From contig CALWAK010000003.1 in the NCBI GenBank assembly GCA_944373095.1, positions 1-48,094 on the forward strand: 48,094 nucleotides of DNA, given 5' to 3'. Each line of letters opens with the position of its first letter. Positions within the stretch are counted from its first letter, which is position 1. Below, piece after piece: positions 1 to 8,991 of this stretch. Made by a program: the position numbers and the translations under genes. Source of the DNA: an uncultured Bacilli bacterium. GTDB lineage: Bacteria; Bacillota_I; Bacilli_A; RF39; UBA660. Below the pieces are notes generated by a model. That model searched no databases, had not been told where the DNA came from, and was given only the letters and a program-made list of their open reading frames with translations.

Positions 1-10
1 ATAAGAATAC

Positions 11-1254
11 ATGATTTTTTATATAAAAGATACATTTTATCATAATTTAATTATTATTTTTTATGCGATTGCCATAATAAAGATATTAAAAAGTATATTT
101 GCTTTTATAGATCATGGTATAATTAAAATTGATAATAAAGTATTTACTGGTCATCCTGGTTTATATTTTTTTCATAATAAAGATGAATTATCACTTAAGA
201 TACTAGAAGCATTAAATAAGGATTATTATGATAGATATGATATTTATTATATTGGAAATAAATTAATAAAATATATGTTAAGTAAATATGATTCTCATAC
301 TAAGATAAATTTTTTTAATAATAAGTATATACCAATTAAATTTAAAGTATATGATAGTAAAGTTTATATTATAAATCAATCTTTAGGTATTGATAACTTT
401 ATTGGTTCTTGTGTTTTAGAAATAAATGGTATTAGTATAGAAGTTATATTAAAAGAGTTAGAAAGTATTATATGTTATTCTACTAATGAATATTTATTAG
501 TTCAAGAAGAAGATATGTTAAGAAATATAGATATATTAAAATCATTACCTAGTATATCTAGTAATATAGATAAGTTAGTTTTTAAGGTATTATATAATAA
601 CGAAATAAAAGAAGTAACTATTGATTTAAAAAAGAATATAGTCCTATTATCGAAAAGAAAGTAGATAATTATTCTTTTGAAATAATAGATAATATTGTTA
701 TAGTTCATTACAATTCATGTCTAAATGCAACTGGGATGCAAAATTTAATTAGTAAGTTAAAAGAAATTAAAGATACAGATAACTATATAATTGATTTACG
801 AAACAATAGTGGGGGAGATTCATCAATAATAAAACCATTAATTGAATTCTTAAAGGATAAAAATATTGTTATATTAGTTAATGAACGGGTATTTTCTAGT
901 GGTAGAATGGCTTATGTAGATTTAAAAAATATTGGTGGGTATTCTATTGGAAGCAATATAAGTGCTTCTCTAAATTGTTTTGGTAATAATCCAGGAAGCT
1001 ATTTATTAAAGGATTTAGGCTTATCTGTAAAAAGAAGTTCTACATATTGGTTATATGATGAAAATTTTGTATGTCATGGTTTTGAAAAAGATACTTTTTC
1101 TGATTATTTTAAAGATAAAAGATATTTACTAGAGCCAATTATTTTACAACCAGATTTATATGTTCCAAATACTATTCTAGATATTTTAAATAATAGAGAT
1201 TTAGAGGTAGAAGCTGCAATAAATTATTTTAATAGAAATAAAAGATTGAAGTAA
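11..1254 (+). pseudogene. S41-family (C-terminal processing type) peptidase, split by a frameshift
   Basis: Two adjoining reading frames together encode one S41-like serine peptidase. The first (11-664) has a hydrophobic N-terminal segment (about residues 10-30) and a PDZ-like stretch around GSCVLEINGISIEVIL. The second begins in-frame well upstream of the ATG at 736 and carries IDLRNNSGGDSS and the likely nucleophile region NERVFSSGRMAY, typical of tail-specific proteases. Reading from about 641 in the second frame continues the protein without a stop (PIIEKKVDNYSFEI), so the break is a single-base frame change. The likely site is the A run at 628-633 inside the heptamer A AAA AAG (628-634). 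An A-run indel, a sequencing error or programmed -1 slippage would each restore a protein of about 410 residues. The family assignment is good; the substrate is unknown. Confidence 0.7.
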
Positions 1255-1310
1255 TTAATTGCAAAATAAGGATTATTTGTTAATATTTATGTGAGAGGAG
1301 ATTACTTTAT

Positions 1311-1529
1311 ATGACGAATGAACAAGAATATAAAAATTATCAAGATTATTGTCAAGCAAAATATGGCTCTGCTTATATGAGTGCGATGAAAAAATTAAGT
1401 GCACCTTACACAGAGGCTTTTGATAAAGATAATTGTTTAAAACCAGATTATGTTTTAACTCCATTTGAAAAAGAAGCATTACTTACACATATACCAGAAT
1501 ATATTGATAACCAAAGAAAAGGAAGATAA
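1311..1529 (+). CDS. small conserved-looking hypothetical protein (72 aa)
   Basis: A 72-residue soluble protein with no membrane segment or recognised motif. It is rich in Tyr, Lys and Glu and has an internal LTPFEKEALLTHIPEYI helix-like stretch. The start is supported by GAGAGGAG about 9 bases upstream of the ATG, and a clear intrinsic terminator follows directly. It sits between the broken S41 peptidase and the SpoU methyltransferase as its own short unit. I do not recognise the family and assign no function. Confidence 0.6.
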   Translation: MTNEQEYKNYQDYCQAKYGSAYMSAMKKLSAPYTEAFDKDNCLKPDYVLTPFEKEALLTHIPEYIDNQRKGR

Positions 1530-1540
1530 ATTAATAATAA

Positions 1541-1580
1541 AATACAGTATATTTTTAAAGCATATACTGTATTTTATTTT
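1541..1580 (+). terminator. intrinsic terminator after the 72-aa gene
   Basis: An 11-bp perfect stem (AATACAGTATA at 1541-1551, TATACTGTATT at 1563-1573) with a short A/T loop is followed by a T-rich tract. Confidence 0.8.
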
Positions 1581-1624
1581 GTAAATCGGTTATATAAAAG
1601 GTAATTAATTTTTCTTACTTTAAA

Positions 1625-1653
1625 TTTACTTATAAAATTTTTAATGATATAAT
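1625..1653 (+). promoter_or_regulatory. sigma-A type promoter for the spoU-rimM-trmD operon
   Basis: TTTACT (1625-1630), a 17-nt spacer and TATAAT (1648-1653) lie just upstream of AGAAGGTGG and the ATG at 1671. Confidence 0.65.
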
Positions 1654-1670
1654 TTTTTAGAAGGTGGATT

Positions 1671-2408
1671 ATGGAAGTAATAACTAGTACAGATAATAAA
1701 AAAATAAAAAATTTATGTAAATTAAAAGAGAAAAAGTATCGTGATGAAGAAAATCTTTTTTTAGTAGAAACTAAACATTTAATTGAAGAAGCAAATAAAT
1801 GTGGATTATTATTAGAAGTTATTATTTTAGATGGTGAAGACTTAGATATTGATGTACTTAAAACTTATGTAAGTTTAAATGTTATGAAAAAATTAAGTTT
1901 TATATCTAATAGTAAATATATTGGGGTAGTAAAAAAATATGAACCATATAATTATAATAAAAGATTATTACTTCTTGATAATATTCAAGATCCTGGTAAT
2001 TTAGGGACAATTATAAGAAGTGCTAGTGCTTTTAATATTGATACAGTAGTACTAGGGGATAACTGCGTAGATTTATATAATGATAAGGTTATCCGTGCTA
2101 GTGAAGGTATGCTTTTTCAAGTTGATTGTATGCGTAAGAATTTAAGTAGGTTTATTGATGAATTAAAAGTAAATAACTATTTAATAATTGGTACTAATGT
2201 AGTAAATGGAATAAATGTATCTGAATTTAAATATCCTGATAAATTTGCTATAATTATTGGTAATGAAGGTAAGGGAATAAGTGATGAAATAAAAACTAAA
2301 ATAGATAAAAATATTTATATTCCGATGAATAAAAAAACTGAATCATTAAATGCTTCAGTAGCGGCCTCTATTATTATGTATGAAATGAGTAAGATGGATT
2401 ATGAGTGA
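1671..2408 (+). CDS. TrmH/SpoU-family RNA 2'-O-ribose methyltransferase
   Basis: A SAM-dependent methyltransferase of the SPOUT (knotted) class that modifies a ribose 2'-OH in rRNA or tRNA. The N-terminal 95 residues match the small substrate-binding domain of the family (FLVETKHLIEEA). The knot motifs are NIQDPGNLGTIIRSASAF (about 104-121), IIGNEGKGIS (about 197-206) and KKTESLNASVAASIIMYE near the C-terminus, with the conserved Asn, Arg, Glu and Ser-Leu-Asn-Ala residues present. At 245 residues it is a usual size. It has its own promoter and overlaps rimM by 8 bases, so the two are translationally coupled. The exact target nucleotide cannot be told from sequence. Confidence 0.92.
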   Translation: MEVITSTDNKKIKNLCKLKEKKYRDEENLFLVETKHLIEEANKCGLLLEVIILDGEDLDIDVLKTYVSLNVMKKLSFISNSKYIGVVKKYEPYNYNKRLLLLDNIQDPGNLGTIIRSASAFNIDTVVLGDNCVDLYNDKVIRASEGMLFQVDCMRKNLSRFIDELKVNNYLIIGTNVVNGINVSEFKYPDKFAIIIGNEGKGISDEIKTKIDKNIYIPMNKKTESLNASVAASIIMYEMSKMDYE

Positions 2409-2886
2409 ATATGTTTATATAGGTAAAATAATTAATACTTTTGGTATTAAAGGAGAAGTTAAAATACTAAGTGATTTTTTAGAAAAAGAAAGTGTATTTA
2501 AAGAAGGTAATGAAGTATTTATAGGAGATAATAAACTTAAAGAAACTATTAATACTTATAGAGTACATAAAGGATATGATTTAATAACTTTTAAAGGATA
2601 TAATAATATAAATGAAGTATTAAAATATAAAGGATTATCTATATATAGTAAAAGAGAAGTATTAAATAATAAATATGTATTAAATGATTTAATAGGTTTT
2701 AAAGTTATTGAAAATAATATTACTTATGGGAAAGTAATTGATTATTATGATTTTAATGGAAATAAAGTATTATATATAAAAGGTAGTAAGAATTTTTATA
2801 TACCTATTAATGATTATTATATAAAGGATATTGATTATAAATTAGGCATTATATATGTTTTAAATGTAAGGGATTTGGTATTATGA
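2401..2886 (+). CDS. rimM: 16S rRNA maturation factor RimM
   Basis: A 30S assembly factor that binds S19 near the 3' domain of 16S rRNA. The N-terminal RimM beta-barrel is recognisable from GKIINTFGIKGEVKI (about 7-21). The C-terminal PRC-barrel is seen in LIGFKVIENNITYGKVIDYY followed by VLYIKG and FYIPIND. Length (161 aa) is normal for low-GC bacteria. The ATG lies inside the end of the preceding methyltransferase gene, and the gene overlaps trmD by 4 bases (ATGA). This is the usual rimM-trmD pairing, but the rpsP normally found upstream and the rplS normally found downstream are absent here. Confidence 0.95.
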   Translation: MSEYVYIGKIINTFGIKGEVKILSDFLEKESVFKEGNEVFIGDNKLKETINTYRVHKGYDLITFKGYNNINEVLKYKGLSIYSKREVLNNKYVLNDLIGFKVIENNITYGKVIDYYDFNGNKVLYIKGSKNFYIPINDYYIKDIDYKLGIIYVLNVRDLVL

Positions 2887-3557
2887 GAATAGATATATTA
2901 ACTTTATTTCCAGATATGGTAAAAGGCTTTTTAAATGAATCTATTATAAAAAGAAGTATTGATAAAGGGTTAGTTACTATAAATGTTATAAATTTTAGAG
3001 AATATTCTAAGTTATCTAACAGCCAAGTTGATGATACACCATATGGTGGTGGTGCTGGTATGGTTTTACGATGTGAACCTATATTTGAATGTTTAGATGA
3101 TATTAAAACACCTGAATCATTTGTTATTTTAACTACTCCTGATGGAATAAAATATAACCAAAGTGTTGCTAAAGATTTAAGTTTAAATAAGAGTCATATT
3201 ATTATTATTTGTGGTCATTATGAAGGCTTTGATGAGAGGATAAGAACTTTATGTGACATGGAAATATCTTTAGGTGATTATATTTTAACAGGTGGGGAAC
3301 TTGCAGCTTGTGTTATAACTGATTCAATTACTAGATTAGTAGATGGTGCGATAAATAAAGAGTCATTAGATAGTGAGTCATTTACGGATAATTTACTTGA
3401 TTATCCAACTTATACTAGACCTAGAGAGTATAGAGGATTAGAAGTACCTGACATATTACTTAGTGGAGATCATAAAAAAATTGATGAATGGCGAAATAAA
3501 AAAAGAATAGAAAAAACAATGGAAAGAAGACCAGACTTATTAGAAAAAGGGAGGTAG
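2883..3557 (+). CDS. trmD: tRNA (guanine-37-N1)-methyltransferase TrmD
   Basis: It methylates N1 of G37 in tRNAs that read CNN codons, preventing +1 frameshifts. Family hallmarks are MRIDILTLFPDM at the N-terminus, DDTPYGGGAGMVLR (50-63), IIICGHYEGFDERI (about 105-118) and the SAM-knot segment LGDYILTGGELA. The C-terminal helical domain has TRPREYRGLEVPDILLSGDH. Its 224 residues are close to the normal length. It is translationally coupled to rimM through ATGA. The next gene starts 5 bases after its stop, so the operon continues. Confidence 0.97.
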   Translation: MRIDILTLFPDMVKGFLNESIIKRSIDKGLVTINVINFREYSKLSNSQVDDTPYGGGAGMVLRCEPIFECLDDIKTPESFVILTTPDGIKYNQSVAKDLSLNKSHIIIICGHYEGFDERIRTLCDMEISLGDYILTGGELAACVITDSITRLVDGAINKESLDSESFTDNLLDYPTYTRPREYRGLEVPDILLSGDHKKIDEWRNKKRIEKTMERRPDLLEKGR

Positions 3558-3561
3558 TAAT

Positions 3562-3990
3562 GTGAACTTTTATTTACATAGAGAAAATGGTAAAAAAGAG
3601 ATATTTAGTTCTAATAATTATTTTAATGGATATGAATTTAATCCTAAAAAAAATAAAACTTTAATAAAAGTGAATCATATTACTGTAGTAGATCCTAAAA
3701 TGATTGATTCTATTTTAACTTTAAAATTTAATAAAAGATTTAATAAATTATTAAAATATGTAACATATTTATTAAATGAAAGTAATGATGATACTGGTAT
3801 TGCTATTGCTTTAAATGAAGTAGAAAAACTAAGAGGTATTCTTTTAAATAGATATCAAAAATTTTTAAATCAAGAGAAAGAAGAATTATTTTTAAAAAAA
3901 TTAAGAATTATAGAAAATGAATTAAGATTAAAAGAGGTAATGTTAAACAGTTATTTAAATAATATTGAACAAGAATCAAGAAGTAGATAA
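3562..3990 (+). CDS. conserved-looking hypothetical protein, trmD-coupled (142 aa)
   Basis: A mainly helical, charged 142-residue protein without membrane segments. A beta-like N-terminus (MNFYLHRENGKKEIF) is followed by long amphipathic helices from about residue 50 to the end (LNEVEKLRGILLNRYQKFL, EKEELFLKKLRIIENELRL), which look coiled-coil forming. The start is GTG at 3562 with AAAGGGAGG about 8 bases upstream. An ATG two bases earlier is followed at once by a stop. It belongs to the trmD operon by spacing (4 bases). I do not recognise the family. Like the longer coiled-coil gene downstream, it may be structural. Confidence 0.65.
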   Translation: MNFYLHRENGKKEIFSSNNYFNGYEFNPKKNKTLIKVNHITVVDPKMIDSILTLKFNKRFNKLLKYVTYLLNESNDDTGIAIALNEVEKLRGILLNRYQKFLNQEKEELFLKKLRIIENELRLKEVMLNSYLNNIEQESRSR

Positions 3991-4052
3991 AAATTATCTT
4001 GAAAAATATTATTGTTTATTAGATAATATAAAAAGGATAGGAAGGGTATTAT

Positions 4053-6056
4053 ATGTGTGTACAAAATAAAATTGATAATTTATTTAAAATGAATGAAGAG
4101 GAGTTAAGAACCCTTGTAACTAACAATTTATCTATTAGTGAAATAAGAAGTATTATAGATATGTTAAGAAATTATGATAAAGTAATGGATGAACAATTAG
4201 AACTAGATGAAATTAGTTATAAAGAAAATGATATTACTAAAGAAATAGAAGATTTAAAAAAACAATTAGATTTTTCTAGAAAAACTTTAGCATCTGATAA
4301 AGAATTAGAAATTCTTAAAAGTAAAATAGATGAATTAATGAATTCATTAAGTAATTTAAATGATGAAAGATTATCTATTATAAAAAAATATGATGATATA
4401 AGAAATGAAATAATTAATGTTTGTTTAGATGCTATTAAAAATGCTAATGATGCTAAAATAGAACTTGCTCGTCAAGAAAAATTAGATAGTTATACTGTTG
4501 ATTTACAAGTTTTAATTAATAAAAAAAGAAAATTAGAAGTAACATATATTAGTTTAAATAAGTCTAGTGGTTATAGAGAAAATAAAGTTAAAATTGAAGA
4601 ATTAAAAAGTAAAATAAAACAAATTGAACATGATGTTAACCATGGAATACTTGATATGACTATTGAACTTACTAATGAAGTAGTTAGATATCGTAATATG
4701 ATTCATGAACTAAGTTTAACTGATAGTAATACTTATAAATATTTAGAAAAAATTAATAAAGAACTTGCTTATACTAATAGTAAGATAAGTGAAATAAATT
4801 CTATTATATTAGAATTAGAAAATATGAATATAGCTAAATATAGAGAAAAGTTAGTTGATGAATTAACACCATCAGTTATTGAACAAAATTATTTAAATCA
4901 AAAACAAGTTTATGATTCTTTAATATATCCTATTAAAGTTAAGGATAATATTACAACTAATAATTTATTAGAAGAATTTAATAAAATATTAGAAGATATT
5001 AAATGTCCAGTAATTAAAATAACTGCTAGTGATAACTTAGAAATAGCTAATAGTTTATTACTAATAGATGCTGATAAAAAAGTTAATTATATTGAATTAC
5101 TAATAAATATATTAAATAAATCTCTTAGTCTTTATAATGATGGCTTTGATACTAAATATATAAAAACTAATGTAGAAAGTAATAATTTATTTAATGTTCC
5201 TTTTGAACGTAATGTATGGGAAGAATATTTTGCTACTAATTTAGAAGATAAAGATATTAATTTCTTAAATTTAATTAATTCTAAGTATTTAAGTTTAAGT
5301 CAAAAATATACTATTTCTAAAAATAATTCTAAGTTATCTAATAAATATAAGGATATTATAATAGAATTATTAGATGAATTATATTATAAGTTATTATCTA
5401 AATATATTACAACTTCTAATCAATATAATACTACTTTAGATGATTATAAAGATATAGATAGTTATAATAGTTATATAAGTAATACTAAGAATTATTTATC
5501 TGAAAAACTTAATAAATTAAATAATTTATTAACCGAAATAACTGAAAAAGAAAAAGATATGTTTGATGAAATAAATGCTAAGTATGATAGATTATCTATA
5601 ATAAAAGAAGATATAAAAAGGTATTTAAGTAATGAAGAAAGTATTATAGAAAATAATAATTTAGAAGATATTAATTTATCAAATGCTACAAATGAAGATA
5701 GTGATACTAAAGAAGCTGTAGTAGATAATATTATTGAAAATACTAATGATGTTGTTATAGATGATCTTAGTGATAATACTTCTTTAGAAGAGGATAATGT
5801 TAATAATACTTCTTTAGAAGATGTAGTAGATAATGCTAATATATTTGATCAAAATATATTTCAGTCTAATGATATAGATAAAGAAGATAATTATAGTACA
5901 TTAGCAATAGATAAGTTACTAAGTGAGTTAGAAACTGACAAAGAGGACAAGGAAGTTCCAACTTTTGAAGTTCCTACAATAGGAGTAAACCCATATACTA
6001 ATTTTGAAGGTATAGATAGTATTAGTGAAGATAATAATGAAGATGCTAGTAATTAG
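4053..6056 (+). CDS. long coiled-coil protein with acidic low-complexity tail (667 aa)
   Basis: A large cytoplasmic-type protein without signal peptide or membrane segment. Residues about 15-260 are dense heptad-like coiled coil (for example IEDLKKQLDFSRKTLASDKE). A middle region (about 280-500) may be globular. Residues about 520-650 are an Asp/Asn/Glu-rich disordered tail with a short internal repeat (NTSLEED, then NNTSLEDV). The tail ends with a proline-containing conserved-looking stretch, VPTFEVPTIGVNPYTNF. The ATG follows AGGAAGGG at 8-10 bases. It lies in line with the trmD operon after a 62-base gap. I recognise no family; a scaffold or cell-division-associated role is only a guess from the architecture. 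Confidence 0.7.
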   Translation: MCVQNKIDNLFKMNEEELRTLVTNNLSISEIRSIIDMLRNYDKVMDEQLELDEISYKENDITKEIEDLKKQLDFSRKTLASDKELEILKSKIDELMNSLSNLNDERLSIIKKYDDIRNEIINVCLDAIKNANDAKIELARQEKLDSYTVDLQVLINKKRKLEVTYISLNKSSGYRENKVKIEELKSKIKQIEHDVNHGILDMTIELTNEVVRYRNMIHELSLTDSNTYKYLEKINKELAYTNSKISEINSIILELENMNIAKYREKLVDELTPSVIEQNYLNQKQVYDSLIYPIKVKDNITTNNLLEEFNKILEDIKCPVIKITASDNLEIANSLLLIDADKKVNYIELLINILNKSLSLYNDGFDTKYIKTNVESNNLFNVPFERNVWEEYFATNLEDKDINFLNLINSKYLSLSQKYTISKNNSKLSNKYKDIIIELLDELYYKLLSKYITTSNQYNTTLDDYKDIDSYNSYISNTKNYLSEKLNKLNNLLTEITEKEKDMFDEINAKYDRLSIIKEDIKRYLSNEESIIENNNLEDINLSNATNEDSDTKEAVVDNIIENTNDVVIDDLSDNTSLEEDNVNNTSLEDVVDNANIFDQNIFQSNDIDKEDNYSTLAIDKLLSELETDKEDKEVPTFEVPTIGVNPYTNFEGIDSISEDNNEDASN

Positions 6057-6111
6057 TGTCTTTTTTATTGTCAGTAATTATTATTGATGATAATATAAAT
6101 TTGGTGTATTT

Positions 6112-6882
6112 ATGAAAATTATAAAATATATAAAAAAGAAAGATAATAGATATGAAATTATATTAGATGATAATAAATATTTATTATATGAAGATGTTAT
6201 TCTAAAATATGATTTATTACTAAAAAAAAATATAGATACTACAGAATTAAATAGTATTTTAAAAGATAATATATATGAAGAAGCTTATAATAAAGCACTA
6301 AAATATATTAATACTAAATTAAGATGTAAAAAAGAAATTATAAAATATTTAAATAACTATGATAAAGATATAATAGATTATGTAATAAACAAATTAATTA
6401 AAAATAATTATTTAAATAATAAATTATATATATCTAGTTATATTAATGATAGTCTTCTATTAAGTAATAAGGGATATAATAAAATATTAAATGAATTATT
6501 AAATTTAGATTTTAATAGAGAAGAAATTATAAATCATTTAGATAATATTGATTTAAATATTTGGGAAGATAGAATTATTAAATATATCGATAAAAAGAGT
6601 AGATGTAATAATAAATATAGTATTAATTATTTAAAAAATAAAATATTAAATGAATTAATAAACTTAGGTTATGAACGTACTTTAATTAATAATTGTTTAG
6701 AAAATATTACTAGTAGTAATGAAGATGAAATAATAGAAAAAGAATATAATAAAATTTATAATAGTTTATGTAAAAAATATAGTTCTAAAGAATTAGAATA
6801 TAATATAATTAAAAAGCTATTATCTAAAGGATTTAATTATGAAGATATAAAAAATGTAATTCTTAAAAATAAAAACTGCTGA
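6112..6882 (+). CDS. recX: RecX-family regulatory protein
   Basis: RecX modulates RecA filaments, generally inhibiting their extension. The 256-residue protein shows the three-helix repeats of the family: ALKYINTKLRCKKEIIKYL (first), INKLIKNNYLNNKLYISSYI (second) and further degenerate copies to the C-terminus (IIKKLLSKGFNYEDIKNVI). The key pattern of a short helix, R-[ST/C]-K-E, then a long helix ending in Y is visible at about residues 60-110. Residues 1-40 form the beta-strand N-terminal extension typical of Firmicutes RecX. The stop codon lies within the left arm of a bidirectional terminator shared with prsA. Confidence 0.85.
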   Translation: MKIIKYIKKKDNRYEIILDDNKYLLYEDVILKYDLLLKKNIDTTELNSILKDNIYEEAYNKALKYINTKLRCKKEIIKYLNNYDKDIIDYVINKLIKNNYLNNKLYISSYINDSLLLSNKGYNKILNELLNLDFNREEIINHLDNIDLNIWEDRIIKYIDKKSRCNNKYSINYLKNKILNELINLGYERTLINNCLENITSSNEDEIIEKEYNKIYNSLCKKYSSKELEYNIIKKLLSKGFNYEDIKNVILKNKNC

Positions 6883-6909
6883 GGCTTATTATAAACCTTA
6901 GCAGTTTTT
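6871..6909. terminator. bidirectional terminator between recX and prsA
   Basis: A 14-bp stem (AAAAACTGCTGAGG at 6871-6884 with CCTTAGCAGTTTTT at 6896-6909, one wobble pair) is flanked by A and T runs. It overlaps the recX stop codon and abuts the prsA stop codon, so it can serve both converging genes. Confidence 0.88.
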
Positions 6910-7942
6910 ATTCATTAGTACTATTAGATTGTGCTTCTAATAATGCATTTTGAATATATTCAGTATATTTTTGGTCTAGATCACTATCAATTATATCTAA
7001 ATCATATTTTTTTCTTAATTCTTGCATTGATTTGATATAAGCATCTTGATGTTCAGAAGTATATTCTGCTACTAGTGCATCTATTATTGTATCTCTAACA
7101 TCATCTAAACTTGCTTTTTCTTTAGATTCAGTTCTTAAAACAATATGATAACCTAACTCAGTTTCAACGATTCCACTATATTCACCATCTTCAAGTTTAT
7201 ATGCTTCTTCAGTTAATTCTGTATAATTAGTTCCCAAAGTATCAGTGTTAATAAAACCTAAATCTCCACCATCATCTTTAGTAGAATCATCTTCACTATA
7301 TTCTTTAGCTAATTCACTAAATTTAGTTGCAATATTATCTTTACTAGTTTCTTTTAATTTATTTAATACTTCTTCAGCTTTCTTTTTAGCTTCTTCTTTT
7401 GCTTTATCTTTTTCTTCAGTAGTAGCATCAGAATCATAGTTTACAGTAAATAGAATATGAGAAACTTTTATATCACCTTTAATTTCATTCTTATAATAAT
7501 CTTTTATATCACTTTCAGTAATTTTATCTTTTGCATAATTAGTTAATACTTTATTTTCTAAATTACTTATATATAAGTATTCTTCATATTCTTCTAATGT
7601 AGCATAACCAGTATAGTATTGAATAGCACTTAGTAAATCTTCACCGTAACTAGCTTCTAATTGTTCCATTGTTTTTTTAGCTTGTTCTTTTGCGTCTTCT
7701 AAATCATTTGGAAACTCTTTTTCTAAAATAACTTTATCTATTAAAGATATTATTGCTTTTAAACCATATTTTTCCTTTAATTCATTATATAAATCATTAA
7801 TACTTATTTTTGTATCATCTTTTAATGTAGCAACAGCTTCTTCACCATTTTCTAGTTTAGGAATTGTTTTAGCGCCACATCCACTTAATAGCATTAAACT
7901 ACATAATGCTAAACAGATACCTTTTTTTAAATTATTATTCAT
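6908..7942 (-). CDS. prsA: PrsA-type peptidyl-prolyl isomerase lipoprotein
   Basis: An extracytoplasmic foldase anchored by lipid that helps secreted proteins fold. The N-terminus is a lipoprotein signal with lipobox LLSGC, giving Cys22 as the modified residue. Residues about 30-150 form the SurA-like helical chaperone part. A parvulin PPIase domain spans about 155-275 (VSHILFTV, FSELAKEYSED, GGDLGFI, LGYHIVLRTE). The end is a Lys/Asp-rich helical segment. At 344 residues it is slightly larger than B. subtilis PrsA. RBS AGAGGAGA lies a few bases before the ATG, with a TATAAT box further upstream. It is monocistronic, converging on recX. Confidence 0.93.
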   Translation of the reverse strand: MNNNLKKGICLALCSLMLLSGCGAKTIPKLENGEEAVATLKDDTKISINDLYNELKEKYGLKAIISLIDKVILEKEFPNDLEDAKEQAKKTMEQLEASYGEDLLSAIQYYTGYATLEEYEEYLYISNLENKVLTNYAKDKITESDIKDYYKNEIKGDIKVSHILFTVNYDSDATTEEKDKAKEEAKKKAEEVLNKLKETSKDNIATKFSELAKEYSEDDSTKDDGGDLGFINTDTLGTNYTELTEEAYKLEDGEYSGIVETELGYHIVLRTESKEKASLDDVRDTIIDALVAEYTSEHQDAYIKSMQELRKKYDLDIIDSDLDQKYTEYIQNALLEAQSNSTNE

Positions 7943-8103
7943 TTTATCTCTCCTCTTAACTAATTATAACATATGTAATTCAATTAGTATTAATTATTTT
8001 ACGTTATATTAACATTTTATTTCTCTAAATAATTAAATATTTATCCATTTTTATTGTGGTACTTATTATTTTAATTTCATAAATTATATAAGGGAGGTTT
8101 TAA

Positions 8104-8976
8104 ATGAATAGAAAATTTAATTCAGGATGTTGTTTAGATATAGATAGATTATTACAAATTGCTAGAGTAACAGGCCCAACAGGTCCAACAGGTCCAACCG
8201 GCCCAAGCGGTGGCCCAACAGGTCCAACTGGTGCTAGAGGTGCTACCGGTGCAATAGGTCCAACCGGTCCAACAGGTGCAACCGGTCCAACAGGCCCACA
8301 AGGTCCAACAGGAGCTACTGGAGTAACCGGTCCAACCGGTTCAACGGGCCCAACAGGGCCAACCGGTGCTACTGGAGCAACAGGCCCAACAGGTCCAACC
8401 GGAACAATACCAACATTTGCAATAGGCGAAGTAACTACAGGAGCTCCTGGAACTAATGCATCTGTAACATTAACCCAAAGTCCAACTGGATATACATTAA
8501 GCTTTGTTATTCCACAAGGCCCAACTGGTCCGACTGGTCCAGAAGGTACAGCTGGAACAGAAGGTGCAACAGGCCCAACCGGTCCAACCGGTCCAACAGG
8601 TCCAGAAGGCGTAGCCGGAGCTGAAGGTGCAACAGGTCCAACCGGTCCAACCGGTGCACAAGGTTTAGCTGGAACAGAAGGCGCAACCGGTCCAACCGGT
8701 CCAACCGGTCCAGAAGGTGCAGCCGGAGCTGAAGGTGCAACAGGTCCAACCGGTCCAACCGGTGCACAAGGTTTAGCTGGAACAGAAGGCGCAACCGGTC
8801 CAACCGGTCCAACCGGTCCAGAAGGTGCAGCCGGAGCTGAAGGTGCAACAGGTCCAACGGGTCCAACAGGTCCAGAAGGTGCAGCCGGAGCTGAAGGCGC
8901 AACAGGCCCAACCGGTCCAGAAGGTCCAACGGGTCCAACCGGTCCAACGGGTCCAACGGGTCCAACCGGTCCGTAA
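8104..8976 (+). CDS. collagen-like Gly-Pro-Thr repeat protein
   Basis: A 290-residue collagen-like protein resembling the BclA/exosporium class. The short N-terminus ([20 protein letters not shown]) has a Cys-Cys pair and no signal peptide. It leads at residue 23 into G-P-T triplets. A non-collagenous segment at about 100-139 ([20 protein letters not shown], then SFVIPQG) matches an interruption common in gut Firmicutes collagen-like proteins. The second collagen block is built on a 108-nt tandem repeat, and the protein ends inside a GPT run with no C-terminal domain. RBS AAGGGAGG precedes the ATG. The glycosyltransferase gene follows after 15 bases, suggesting the Thr-rich triplets are O-glycosylated. 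Base composition is far more GC-rich than the neighbours, largely forced by Gly/Pro codons. Confidence 0.9.
   Translation: MNRKFNSGCCLDIDRLLQIARVTGPTGPTGPTGPSGGPTGPTGARGATGAIGPTGPTGATGPTGPQGPTGATGVTGPTGSTGPTGPTGATGATGPTGPTGTIPTFAIGEVTTGAPGTNASVTLTQSPTGYTLSFVIPQGPTGPTGPEGTAGTEGATGPTGPTGPTGPEGVAGAEGATGPTGPTGAQGLAGTEGATGPTGPTGPEGAAGAEGATGPTGPTGAQGLAGTEGATGPTGPTGPEGAAGAEGATGPTGPTGPEGAAGAEGATGPTGPEGPTGPTGPTGPTGPTGP
8656..8871 (+). repeat. two 108-nt tandem units in the collagen-like gene
   Basis: Units at 8656-8763 and 8764-8871 both start GCACAAGGTTTAGCTGGAAC. They encode 36-residue blocks ([17 protein letters not shown], then [17 protein letters not shown]) that differ only at a few bases near the end. 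Partial copies flank them from about 8545 to 8920. Such repeats can expand or contract by recombination. Confidence 0.85.
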
Positions 8977-8991
8977 TAAAGGAGTTTAAAA

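Noticed and set aside
1273-1479. 68-codon minus-strand ORF opposite the 72-aa gene
   Set aside because: No ribosome site. The plus-strand ORF has both a strong RBS and a matching terminator.
8507-8965. 152-codon antisense ORF rich in Leu, Asp, Arg and Pro opposite the collagen-like gene
   Set aside because: It is the mirror of the GPT repeats (every triplet avoids stops on the other strand) and has no ribosome site of its own.
8164-8976. Repetitive tract that could be taken for a CRISPR array or satellite
   Set aside because: The periodicity is 9 bp (triplets of codons) and 108 bp, fully in frame with a Gly-x-y protein; there are no unique spacers.
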